Of a DNA stretch of 64,000 nt, positions 53,006 through 60,118 are shown piece by piece. The position numbers and the translations under genes were made by a program. Numbering within the stretch: position 1 is the stretch's first letter; every line of letters starts with the position of its first letter. This stretch comes from Caulobacter sp. (GTDB lineage Bacteria; Pseudomonadota; Alphaproteobacteria; Caulobacterales; Caulobacteraceae), in the NCBI GenBank assembly GCA_030683005.1, contig JAUXMY010000043.1:1-64000 (forward strand). The letters are read 5' to 3'. The notes below the pieces were generated by a model. It was given only the letters and a program-made list of their open reading frames with translations. It made no database searches and had not been told where the DNA came from.

Positions 53006-54750
53006 GCGGGCTGCTGCGCAGGACTGTCGCCGGATTCGCCATCACGGCGATCCTGGCGGCCGGGCCGGTCGGCGCGACCACCCCACAGGTCGCGCCGACC
53101 GCGCCTGCCGCCGCGGCGTCGGCGGTGTCGGGCGGCTTCGTGGCCGCCGCCAACCCGATGGCTGTCGAGGCCGGCCTGAGCGTCCTTCGCCGGGGCGGCA
53201 GCGCCGCCGACGCGGCTGTGGCTGTCCAGGTCATGCTGGGCCTGGCCGAACCGCAGGCCAGCGGCATCGGCGGCGGCGGCTTCCTGATGCATTACGACAG
53301 CGAAACCGGCGATGTGACGGCCTGGAACGGCCGCGAGACCGCGCCGGCGGCGGCCTCGCCGACCATGTTCCTCGACGACGACGGCGCGCCGCTGAAGCGG
53401 GCGGACGCCATGCGCAGCGGCCGGGCCACCGGCGTGCCGGGCGCCATGGCCGTGCTGGAGGCGGTTCAGAAGCGCCATGGCAAGCTGCCCTGGAATACGC
53501 TGTTCGAGGACACGGCCGAGGCGGCGGAGCAGGGCTTCGCCATTACGCCACGCATGGCCGACCAGATCGAACGCTACGCGGCCACCGACCGGACGCCTGA
53601 CGCCCGCGCCCTGTTCGCGCGGCCCGACGGCACGCCGCTGCAGGCCGGCGACCACTATCGCAACGCCGCTTACGCCGGCGTCATGCGGCGGATGGCCAGC
53701 GAAGGCGCCCGGGTGCTTTACACCGGTCCGATCGCCGAGAAGATCGTCTCCCGCACCACGGCCGCGCCCTATGCCGGCAAGATGACCCTGGCCGATCTGG
53801 CCGGCTACCAGCCGCAGCAGATCCCGGCGCTGTGCAGGCCCTACCGCATTCATATCGTCTGCGTGCCCTCGCCGCCGGCCAGCGGGGTCGGGCTCCTGGA
53901 ACTTCTGGGACTGCTGGAGCGCACCGACATCGACCAGCGCGGGCCGACCGACCCGCAGGCCTGGTACCTGTTCGCCGAGGCCAGCCGCGTGATGTACGCT
54001 GATCGCGACCGCTATGTCGGCGACCCGCGCTACGTACAGGTTCCGGTCGCCGGCCTGCTCGATCCCGCCTACCTTGACCAGCGCGCCCGCCTGATCGGCA
54101 AGAAGGCTTCGTCCAGCCCGCCTAGGGCCGGAAAGCCGGCCGGTGCGGTGATGGCCGGCGTCGACCGGACCGACGAGCCCGCCGGCACCACCCACTTCGT
54201 CGTCGTCGACAAGGACGGCGACGTGGTCTCCATGACCACGACGATCGAAACCTACTTCGGGTCGGGCCGTGTCGTCGAAGGCTTCCTGCTCAACAACCAG
54301 ATGACCGATTTCTCGTTCAATCCGCGCGAGAAGGACGGCGCGCCGGCCGCCAACGCCGTCGCTGGCGGCAAGCGTCCGCGGTCCTCGATGACGCCGGTGA
54401 TCATCCTCGACAAACAGGGCCGGTTTGTCGGCGCGGTCGGCTCGCCGGGCGGCAACGCCATCCCGGCCTATGTCGCCAAGACCCTGGTCGGGGTGCTCGA
54501 CTGGAAGCTGCCGATGCAGGCGGCGATGGACCTGCCGAATCTCGTGGCCCGCGGGCCGGACTTCAACGGCGAGGCCCACAAGTTCGCGCCGGGCGTCCTG
54601 GAGGGGCTCAAGGCCCGGGGCGTCGACGTGAAGCGCGGCGCCGGCGAGGAGAGCGGCATCCATGGCGTCATGGTCGTCGACGGCGCCCTCGTGGGTGGCG
54701 CGGATTCCCGGCGCGAAGGCGTCGCAAAAGCCCTTGAACCCGTGAACTGA
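53002..54750 (+). CDS. Gamma-glutamyltransferase 2
   Basis: A 582-residue exported gamma-glutamyltransferase; signal peptide TVAGFAITAILAAGPVGA. The catalytic Thr is T396 (EPAGTTHFVVVD), the substrate Arg is R111 (NGRETAP), and, unlike the upstream copy, the amino-group site is conventional: Glu416 (TTTIETYFGSG, as in Bacillus), Asp436 (NNQMTDFS) and SS461-462 (PRSSMTPV). It cleaves gamma-glutamyl amides, releasing glutamate in the periplasm. The start is a GTG that overlaps the stop of the first copy, so the pair is co-translated. Their sequences differ widely, so they are not a recent duplication. Confidence 0.92.
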   Translation: MSGLLRRTVAGFAITAILAAGPVGATTPQVAPTAPAAAASAVSGGFVAAANPMAVEAGLSVLRRGGSAADAAVAVQVMLGLAEPQASGIGGGGFLMHYDSETGDVTAWNGRETAPAAASPTMFLDDDGAPLKRADAMRSGRATGVPGAMAVLEAVQKRHGKLPWNTLFEDTAEAAEQGFAITPRMADQIERYAATDRTPDARALFARPDGTPLQAGDHYRNAAYAGVMRRMASEGARVLYTGPIAEKIVSRTTAAPYAGKMTLADLAGYQPQQIPALCRPYRIHIVCVPSPPASGVGLLELLGLLERTDIDQRGPTDPQAWYLFAEASRVMYADRDRYVGDPRYVQVPVAGLLDPAYLDQRARLIGKKASSSPPRAGKPAGAVMAGVDRTDEPAGTTHFVVVDKDGDVVSMTTTIETYFGSGRVVEGFLLNNQMTDFSFNPREKDGAPAANAVAGGKRPRSSMTPVIILDKQGRFVGAVGSPGGNAIPAYVAKTLVGVLDWKLPMQAAMDLPNLVARGPDFNGEAHKFAPGVLEGLKARGVDVKRGAGEESGIHGVMVVDGALVGGADSRREGVAKALEPVN

Positions 54751-54761
54751 GACTGTCGCCC

Positions 54762-55694
54762 ATGTCATTCAACGCAAGCACGCGAGGCGTCTACGCCATC
54801 GCCGTGACGCCCTTCACCCCGGAGGGGGCCATCGACGACGCCTCGGTCGACCGCATGGTCGATTTCTACGAAGGCGTCGGCGTGGACGGTCTCACGATCC
54901 TGGGAATCCTCGGCGAGGCCCCCAAGATTGACCAGGCCGAGGCCCTGGCCTTCGCCACGCGGGTGATCAAGCGCACAGCGCTGCCGATCGTCGTCGGCGT
55001 CTCGGCGCCCGGCTTCGCGGCCATGGGCTCGCTGGCGAAGGCGGTGATGGACGTCGGCGCGGCGGGCGTGATGATCGGCTCGCCGCCGAACCTGCGCACC
55101 GACGACCAGATCACGGGCTACTTCTCCGGCGCCGCCGAGGCCATCGGTCGCGACACCCCCTGGGTGCTGCAGGACTATCCGCTGGCGCTCACCGTCCAGA
55201 TGACCGCCGGCGTCATTCGGCGGATCGTGCAGGACAATCCCAACTGCGTGATGCTCAAGCACGAGGACTGGCCCGGACTGGAGAAAATCACCGCCCTGCG
55301 CGGTTTCGAGGCCGACGGCTCGATGCGGCCGATCTCGATTCTGTGCGGCAACGGCGGCCTGTTCCTCGACTTCGAGACCGAGCGCGGGGCTGACGGCGCC
55401 ATGACCGGCTATGCCTTCCCCGACATGCTGGTCGAGCTGGTGGAGCACGCCCGGGCCGGGCGCCGCGACGCCGCCCACGACCTGTTCGACGCCCATCTGC
55501 CCCTGCTCCGCTACGAGCACCAGCAGGGCGTCGGGCTGGCCGTCCGCAAGTACATCCTCAGGAAGCGCGGCGTCATCGCCAGCGACCATCAACGCAAGCC
55601 GGCGTCGGCGCTGAGCGAGAAGGCCCGGGCCGAGGTGGACTACCTCCTCGCCCGGCTGGCCCGCTTCGACAGCCGCGCCGCCCAGGACAGCTGA
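54762..55694 (+). CDS. DapA-superfamily class I aldolase/lyase
   Basis: A 310-residue TIM-barrel Schiff-base enzyme of the dihydrodipicolinate synthase superfamily. The Schiff-base lysine is Lys166 (NCVMLKHEDWPG) and the helper tyrosine is Tyr139 (LQDYPLAL). The two threonines of true DapA (GTTGE) are replaced: ILGILGEAP. So it is not the lysine-synthesis enzyme; 4-hydroxy-2-oxoglutarate aldolase or another pyruvate-dependent aldolase is possible. It lies 11 bases behind ggt2 and 3 bases before the SDR gene. The substrate is undetermined. Confidence 0.85.
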   Translation: MSFNASTRGVYAIAVTPFTPEGAIDDASVDRMVDFYEGVGVDGLTILGILGEAPKIDQAEALAFATRVIKRTALPIVVGVSAPGFAAMGSLAKAVMDVGAAGVMIGSPPNLRTDDQITGYFSGAAEAIGRDTPWVLQDYPLALTVQMTAGVIRRIVQDNPNCVMLKHEDWPGLEKITALRGFEADGSMRPISILCGNGGLFLDFETERGADGAMTGYAFPDMLVELVEHARAGRRDAAHDLFDAHLPLLRYEHQQGVGLAVRKYILRKRGVIASDHQRKPASALSEKARAEVDYLLARLARFDSRAAQDS

Positions 55695-55697
55695 ACC

Positions 55698-56483
55698 ATG
55701 GACCTTGGACTTTCCGGAAAGACAGCCCTCGTATTGGGCGCCTCCAGCGGACTCGGCCGCGCCATTGCGCTGGGCCTCGCCGCCGAGGGCGCGAACGTCG
55801 CCGTCGCCGCCCGCAACGAGGCGGCCCTGGCCGCCCTGGCCGGCGAGATCGAGGCGCTGGGCGTCCGCGCGCTTGCGGTGCGCTGGGACCTGGCCGACCT
55901 GACCGTGATCGACGCCAATGTCGCCGCGATCGAGGCCTCGCTCGGGCCGGTCGACATCCTGATCAACAATACGGGCGGACCGCCGCCGACCACCGCCTCT
56001 GGCCAGTCGCCGGACCTTTGGACCGTGCAGTTCCAGGCCATGGTCGCCTCGGTGATCGCCACGACCGACCGGGTGCTGCCCGGCATGATCGCCCGCCGAT
56101 GGGGACGGATCATCACCAGCACCTCCTCGGGCGTCATCGCGCCGATCGCCAACCTGGCCATCTCCAACGCCCTGCGGCTGTCGCTGGTCGGCTGGTCCAA
56201 GACCCTGGCCCGCGAGGTCGCCCGCGACGGCGTCACCTGCAACATCGTCGTGCCCGGCCGCATCGCCACCGATCGCACCCGGTTCCTCGACGAGAAGCGC
56301 GCCGAGCGAGAGGGCCGCCCCGTCGGCCAGGTCGAGGCCGCCAGTCTGGGCGCAATCCCGGCCGGCCGCTACGGCGACCCGCGCGAGTACGCCGACGTCG
56401 TCTCCTTCCTTGCCTCGACCCGCGCCTCCTACGTCACCGGTTCGACCGTCCGCGTGGACGGCGGCCAGATTGCCTCGATCTAG
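55698..56483 (+). CDS. SDR-family protein lacking the Tyr-x-x-x-Lys pair
   Basis: 261 residues with the SDR Rossmann fold: TALVLGASSGLGRAIALGLA (cofactor loop), NNTGGPPPTTASG in place of NNAG, and GSTVRVDGGQI at the end. At the catalytic position it reads IANLAISNALRLSLVGWSKT, so Tyr and Lys are Ser and Arg. NNTGGPPP members of this kind form a known subfamily usually labelled 3-oxoacyl-ACP reductase. They may work with another mechanism or have no redox function. It shares the operon with the DapA-like aldolase (3 bases) and the RraA-like gene (29 bases). Confidence 0.88.
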   Translation: MDLGLSGKTALVLGASSGLGRAIALGLAAEGANVAVAARNEAALAALAGEIEALGVRALAVRWDLADLTVIDANVAAIEASLGPVDILINNTGGPPPTTASGQSPDLWTVQFQAMVASVIATTDRVLPGMIARRWGRIITSTSSGVIAPIANLAISNALRLSLVGWSKTLAREVARDGVTCNIVVPGRIATDRTRFLDEKRAEREGRPVGQVEAASLGAIPAGRYGDPREYADVVSFLASTRASYVTGSTVRVDGGQIASI

Positions 56484-56512
56484 CTTCGCCTCCGACTGAG
56501 AAAGCCCGCGCC

Positions 56513-57223
56513 ATGCCCCTCGACCCCAAGCTCAAGGCCACGCTCGAGACCATCTCGACCGGAACCCTGACCACCATCCTGCTCAAGAAGGGCCTGCGGA
56601 ACGTCTGGCTACGCGGCGCGCTGCCCTACGCCGCCGCCGAGGGGCGCGTGGCCGGTCCGGCCTTCACCATGCGTTTCGTGCCCGCCCGCGAGGACCTGGC
56701 GACCCCCGCCTCCTGGGCCTCGCCCCGGTCGACCCGCGCGGCGATCGAGGACATGCCGGAGGGCGTGGTGGTGGTCATCGACGGCCTCGGCTGCACCGAC
56801 GCCGGCGTGTTCGGCGACATCCTCTGCGCCCGGATGGTCAAGCGCGGCGTGGCCGCCATGGTCACCGACGGCGTGGTCCGCGATGCGGTCGGCGTGAAGG
56901 CCACGGGCCTGCCCGTCTGGTGCGCCGGCGTCGCCGCCCCGCCGTCGGTCGCCGGCCTGACCTTCGTCGGCTGGCAGGAGCCGGTATCCTGCGGCGGCGT
57001 GGCCATCTTCCCCGATGACGTCATCGTCGCCGACCAGGACGGCGCGGTCGTCATCCCCGCCGACATCGTCGCGCAGGTCGCCGAGGAAGGCGTCGAGCAG
57101 GAGCGGCTCGAGGGCTGGATCGTTTCGGAAGTCGAGCGCGGCGTTCCGCTGCCGGGGCTCTACCCGGCGAACGACGAAACCAAAGGCCGTTACGAGACCT
57201 GGAAGAAAAGCCAGGGGTTCTAG
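56513..57223 (+). CDS. RraA-family protein (HMG/CHA aldolase-like)
   Basis: 236 residues. The motif TDGVVRDAVGVKATGLPVWC matches the metal-binding RxxD region of class II 4-hydroxy-4-methyl-2-oxoglutarate/4-carboxy-4-hydroxy-2-oxoadipate aldolases, and GCTDAGVFGDILCARMVKRG the preceding helix. Such enzymes cleave to pyruvate plus a keto acid and also decarboxylate oxaloacetate; true RraA inhibits RNase E and is shorter (~160). The C-terminal extension (VEQERLEGWIVSEVERGVPL) is that of the aldolase-type members. Together with the DapA-like gene it suggests handling of a substituted 2-oxoglutarate. Confidence 0.85.
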   Translation: MPLDPKLKATLETISTGTLTTILLKKGLRNVWLRGALPYAAAEGRVAGPAFTMRFVPAREDLATPASWASPRSTRAAIEDMPEGVVVVIDGLGCTDAGVFGDILCARMVKRGVAAMVTDGVVRDAVGVKATGLPVWCAGVAAPPSVAGLTFVGWQEPVSCGGVAIFPDDVIVADQDGAVVIPADIVAQVAEEGVEQERLEGWIVSEVERGVPLPGLYPANDETKGRYETWKKSQGF

Positions 57224-57233
57224 GGAGACAGAT

Positions 57234-58133
57234 ATGATCCGTATCGCCGTCACAGCCATCATCGCCAGCCTGTCGTTGGCGGCCGTTCCGGCCCGGGCGC
57301 AGGACGATGACGCTCCCGCCGGCCCGGTCGGCCGGGCCCCGGTGGAGCAGGTCGCCGTCCGCAGCCTCGCCGACGGCAAGCCGATGCTGACCGGCTATCT
57401 GTTCAAGCCGTCGGGCGTGTCCGGCAAGGCCCCGGCCGTGGTGCTGATGCATACCAAGGACGGCGCCTATTCCAGCCGGGCGGACGGCGACTACCGGGCC
57501 ACGACCCTGACGCCGCGCTTCAAGTTCTGGGGGCAGTACTGGGCGTCGCGCGGCTACTATGTGCTGCTGGTCGACAGCTATGGCGTGCGGGGATTCCCGC
57601 AGGGGTTCGGCGCCACGCCGGTCCGCGATCGCCCGGCCACCGTCGATGACGTCGACGTCCGTCCGCTCGACGCCTACGGCGCGCTGCAGTACCTGCGCAC
57701 CCTGCCGGAGGTGGACGGCGACCGCGTCGGGCTGATGGGCTTCTCCAACGGCGGCAGCGTCGCCCTGGCGACCATGGCCGACGACAAGCCCGGCGACATG
57801 CGCAAGCTCGGCTATCGCGCCGCCATCGCCCTCTATCCAGGGTGCCTGCTGAAGCGGCGTTTCGACAAGAAGGGCTACAAGCCCTATGCGCCGGTGCGGG
57901 TGTTTATGGGCGCCGCCGACAAGGGGGCGTCGCCGGAGACCTGCAAGGCCCTGGTCGACCGCAGTCGCAAGGCGAAGGGCGACATCGAACTGACTCTCTA
58001 CAAGGGCGTCGGCCACGGGTTCGACGAGCCCGGCCGCCGGACCCAGGACGTCGAACTCAACGCCCAGGCCACGGCGGACGTGCGGGCCCGCGCGGCCCTG
58101 TTCTTCGAACAGGCGCTTGCCTCCCGAAAATGA
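57234..58133 (+). CDS. Exported dienelactone-hydrolase-like alpha/beta hydrolase
   Basis: 299 residues with a signal peptide (AVTAIIASLSLAAVPARAQ), thus periplasmic. An alpha/beta hydrolase of the DLH family: oxyanion region VVLMHTKDGAY, nucleophile Ser in LMGFSNGGSVAL where classical DLH has Cys, and His in VGHGFDEPG. It probably hydrolyses an ester or lactone. The ATG at 57234 follows AGGGAGACAGAT. It is the last metabolic gene of the series; 87 bases separate it from the XRE-cupin gene, with a palindrome in between. Confidence 0.85.
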   Translation: MIRIAVTAIIASLSLAAVPARAQDDDAPAGPVGRAPVEQVAVRSLADGKPMLTGYLFKPSGVSGKAPAVVLMHTKDGAYSSRADGDYRATTLTPRFKFWGQYWASRGYYVLLVDSYGVRGFPQGFGATPVRDRPATVDDVDVRPLDAYGALQYLRTLPEVDGDRVGLMGFSNGGSVALATMADDKPGDMRKLGYRAAIALYPGCLLKRRFDKKGYKPYAPVRVFMGAADKGASPETCKALVDRSRKAKGDIELTLYKGVGHGFDEPGRRTQDVELNAQATADVRARAALFFEQALASRK

Positions 58134-58164
58134 GTTGCATTTAGACAGTCCGGGACATTGGGAC

Positions 58165-58189
58165 GGTCATAGACTCATGATCTGTGACC
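58165..58189. promoter_or_regulatory. Palindrome before the XRE-cupin gene
   Basis: GGTCATAGA-N7-TCTGTGACC, nine-base arms with one mismatch, 32 bases before the start codon. A likely operator for the XRE-cupin regulator itself. Confidence 0.55.
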
Positions 58190-58220
58190 GCCTCGACGGG
58201 TTCGTGGACTGTAGGGTGCA

Positions 58221-58835
58221 ATGAGTTCGCGTCTCTCCGCAAAGGCGGGCCTGGCCATCCGCAAGCTTCGGCTTGCGGGCGGCTGGACGCTTGCCCAGCT
58301 GAGCGAGCGCTCCGGCGTCCCGCTGTCGACCCTGTCGAAGGTCGAGCTGGGCCAGACCTCGCTCAGCTACGAGAACCTGCTGCGCATCTGCAAGGGACTC
58401 GAGATCGACATGGCCCGCCTGATCGGCGCGGAGGCGGACGGCATGCTCGGGTCGACGACCACCCCGGCGGCTCCCCCCGCCGCGCTCGGTCGCCGGGCGG
58501 TGGTGCGCCGAGGGGAGGGCGAGGTTGTCGACCTGCCCTGGGGGCCCGGCCGGGTCGGCGCCGGGGATCTGATCCGCAAGGCCTTTACGCCGGTGATGTG
58601 TGATGTCGAGGCCATGTCGGTCCAGGCCCAGGGCGGCTTCCGCTACAGCGCCGGCGAAGCCTGGCTGAGCGTTCTGGATGGAGCCCTGTCATTGCATTCG
58701 GAGCTGTACGCCCCGCTACATCTCGTCGCGGGTGAAGGCGTCTACTTCGACGGCCGCGCCGGTTACGCCCTGGTCAGGGACTCCGAAGCGCCCTGCAAAG
58801 CCTTGCTGCTGCTCGCCGGGGACAGTCGTGCCTGA
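58221..58835 (+). CDS. XRE-family regulator with cupin sensor domain
   Basis: 204 residues. N-terminal Cro/CI-type HTH (about 9-65; LAIRKLRLAGGWTLAQLSER, SGVPLSTLSKVELGQTSLSY), linker, and a C-terminal cupin (about 120-200; GGFRYSAGEAWLSVLDGALS, LVAGEGVYFDGRAGYAL) in the place where metabolites bind. Regulators of this type (PuuR/SutR-like) often govern amino-acid or polyamine catabolic genes. Its place at the end of the glutamyl gene series suggests control of that operon in addition to the LysR protein. The start is ATG at 58221, with no strong Shine-Dalgarno. Confidence 0.88.
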   Translation: MSSRLSAKAGLAIRKLRLAGGWTLAQLSERSGVPLSTLSKVELGQTSLSYENLLRICKGLEIDMARLIGAEADGMLGSTTTPAAPPAALGRRAVVRRGEGEVVDLPWGPGRVGAGDLIRKAFTPVMCDVEAMSVQAQGGFRYSAGEAWLSVLDGALSLHSELYAPLHLVAGEGVYFDGRAGYALVRDSEAPCKALLLLAGDSRA

Positions 58836-59452
58836 GTCCCGGGCCGCGGCGGACCTCGCCTCGACTTTCCGAAGACCATCGGATCGCCAGTCCGGGGGTT
58901 CTCCGGTTTAACCAAATATTTTCCGAAGCTTGGGACCGATGCCGTGAGGGAATGGGCACAGGCGTCGGGGCATGCTGTTTTCATCGTCGTTGTTGGACAT
59001 GCGCGGAGCGGCGGCGAGCCCGCGCACGCCGGCGACCGGCATCGCGACCCTTAATCCCCGAACCGGGTATGCGCGGCAGACGACAGCCGCAGGGCGCATC
59101 CCGACCACCGCGGGCGCGATCCGGGGCCGCGCCAGACGCGGGCCGCGGCGATCCGCGTCGGCCCTTCTCCCGGTCAGCGGCGCTACTTTCCAGGTCAAGC
59201 AAGTCTCGGAATTCCATAAGGAAAGTCCCGGTTCGACCTCGCCGGCGCCCGTGGGCGCCGGCGCTGCCGATGGCCGTTGGGCCACGATGTCGAGCATCGT
59301 CCGCCGCAAGATCGGCGTTCCGGGTGCGGTAAACGCCGCCGTTAACCAGATGGATCAAGTCACACCGCAGAATGCCGTTCGTCTGATCCCGACGTCCCGC
59401 AGAGGCCAGTTCGCGCCGCGGGCGGGCAGCGTTCAAGAAGGAAGGGGCGGGG
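58836..59452. other. Gene-free stretch upstream of the chemotaxis operon
   Basis: About 615 bases. Open frames on both strands are Arg/Pro/Ala-rich and unlike proteins. It holds two TTTCCGAAG copies (58866-58874 and 58921-58929) and a strong hairpin (59241-59262). The che promoter must lie here; I see no clear sigma-54 or flagellar-type box. Confidence 0.6.
59241..59262. repeat. Perfect hairpin upstream of the che operon
   Basis: GCCGGCGCCC / GGGCGCCGGC, ten-base perfect arms with a two-base loop, ~190 bases before the STAS gene. No T-run follows on either strand. Confidence 0.6.
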
Positions 59453-59743
59453 GTGATCTCTGAAACTGAACCACTAAGGCTCGGGTCCAACCTGAGCCTC
59501 GACCAGGCGGGACCGCTGCGCGACGCCCTGCTGTCCCGGCGCGGGGCGCCGCTGTCGGTCGACGCGTCGGACGTCGAACGCCTCAGCGGGCTCTGCTTCC
59601 AGGTGCTGGCCTCGGCCCGGCTGACCTGGGACGCCGACGGCCAGCCCTTCGCCTTCACCAACGCTTCACCCGCATTCGAGAACGGTCTGGCGCAGCTTGG
59701 CGCCGCTGACTGGACCCGCCCGCAAGAGGACTTCCTCCCGTGA
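59453..59743 (+). CDS. STAS-domain protein at the head of the che operon
   Basis: A 96-residue single STAS domain (anti-sigma-factor-antagonist fold). LRLGSNLSLDQAGPLRDALL, PLSVDASDVERLSGLCFQVL and SPAFENGLAQLGAADW are the expected strand/helix pattern. The usual phosphorylatable Ser/Thr is probably one of LSG. In several alphaproteobacterial and other che operons such a protein, sometimes called CheX-like or MOT-associated STAS, precedes cheY; its role is unclear. The start is a GTG with AAGAAGGAAGGGG ahead. The 3' end overlaps cheY by 4 bases. Confidence 0.82.
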   Translation: MISETEPLRLGSNLSLDQAGPLRDALLSRRGAPLSVDASDVERLSGLCFQVLASARLTWDADGQPFAFTNASPAFENGLAQLGAADWTRPQEDFLP

Positions 59744-60105
59744 GCCTGACGATCCTTGCCGTCGACGATTCCCGAACCATCCGCGAGATGCTCGGCCACA
59801 CCCTGCGCCAGGCCGGCTATCAGGTCATCACCGCCGAGGACGGCGTGCATGGCCTGGAAGTCCTGCAGACCGAGCGTCCGGATGTGATCGTCACCGACAT
59901 CAACATGCCCAGGCTCGACGGCTTCGGCTTCATCGAGGCGGTGCGCGCGGAGGGGGCCTCCCGGACCACCCCGATCCTGGTGCTGACCACCGAGAGCGAA
60001 CCGGAGAAGAAGGCCCGCGCCCGCGCCGCCGGCGCGACGGGCTGGATCGTCAAGCCGTTCGATCCGGTCAAGCTGATCGAAGCCATCCGCAGGGTCGCGG
60101 CCTAG
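59740..60105 (+). CDS. cheY: Single-domain response regulator CheY
   Basis: A 121-residue receiver. Acidic pocket LAVDDSRTIREML (Asp9, Asp10), phospho-acceptor Asp53 (VIVTDINMP), Thr switch in LVLTTESE and Lys105 in WIVKPFDP. Phosphorylated by CheA, it binds the flagellar motor switch or acts as phosphate sink. TTG/GTG-type overlap with the STAS gene and 13 bases to cheA show operon membership. Confidence 0.93.
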   Translation: MSLTILAVDDSRTIREMLGHTLRQAGYQVITAEDGVHGLEVLQTERPDVIVTDINMPRLDGFGFIEAVRAEGASRTTPILVLTTESEPEKKARARAAGATGWIVKPFDPVKLIEAIRRVAA

Positions 60106-60118
60106 AAGGACGATACCT

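Noticed and set aside
54762..55694. Lysine-synthesis dihydrodipicolinate synthase (dapA)
   Set aside because: The Thr-Thr pair of true DapA is missing (GILGEAP) and the context is catabolic.
58972..59463. A plus-strand open frame before the che operon (~160 codons), and one on the minus strand at 58908-59309
   Set aside because: Arg/Pro/Ala-rich, no motif, poor starts, and the plus-strand frame overlaps the ribosome site of the STAS gene.
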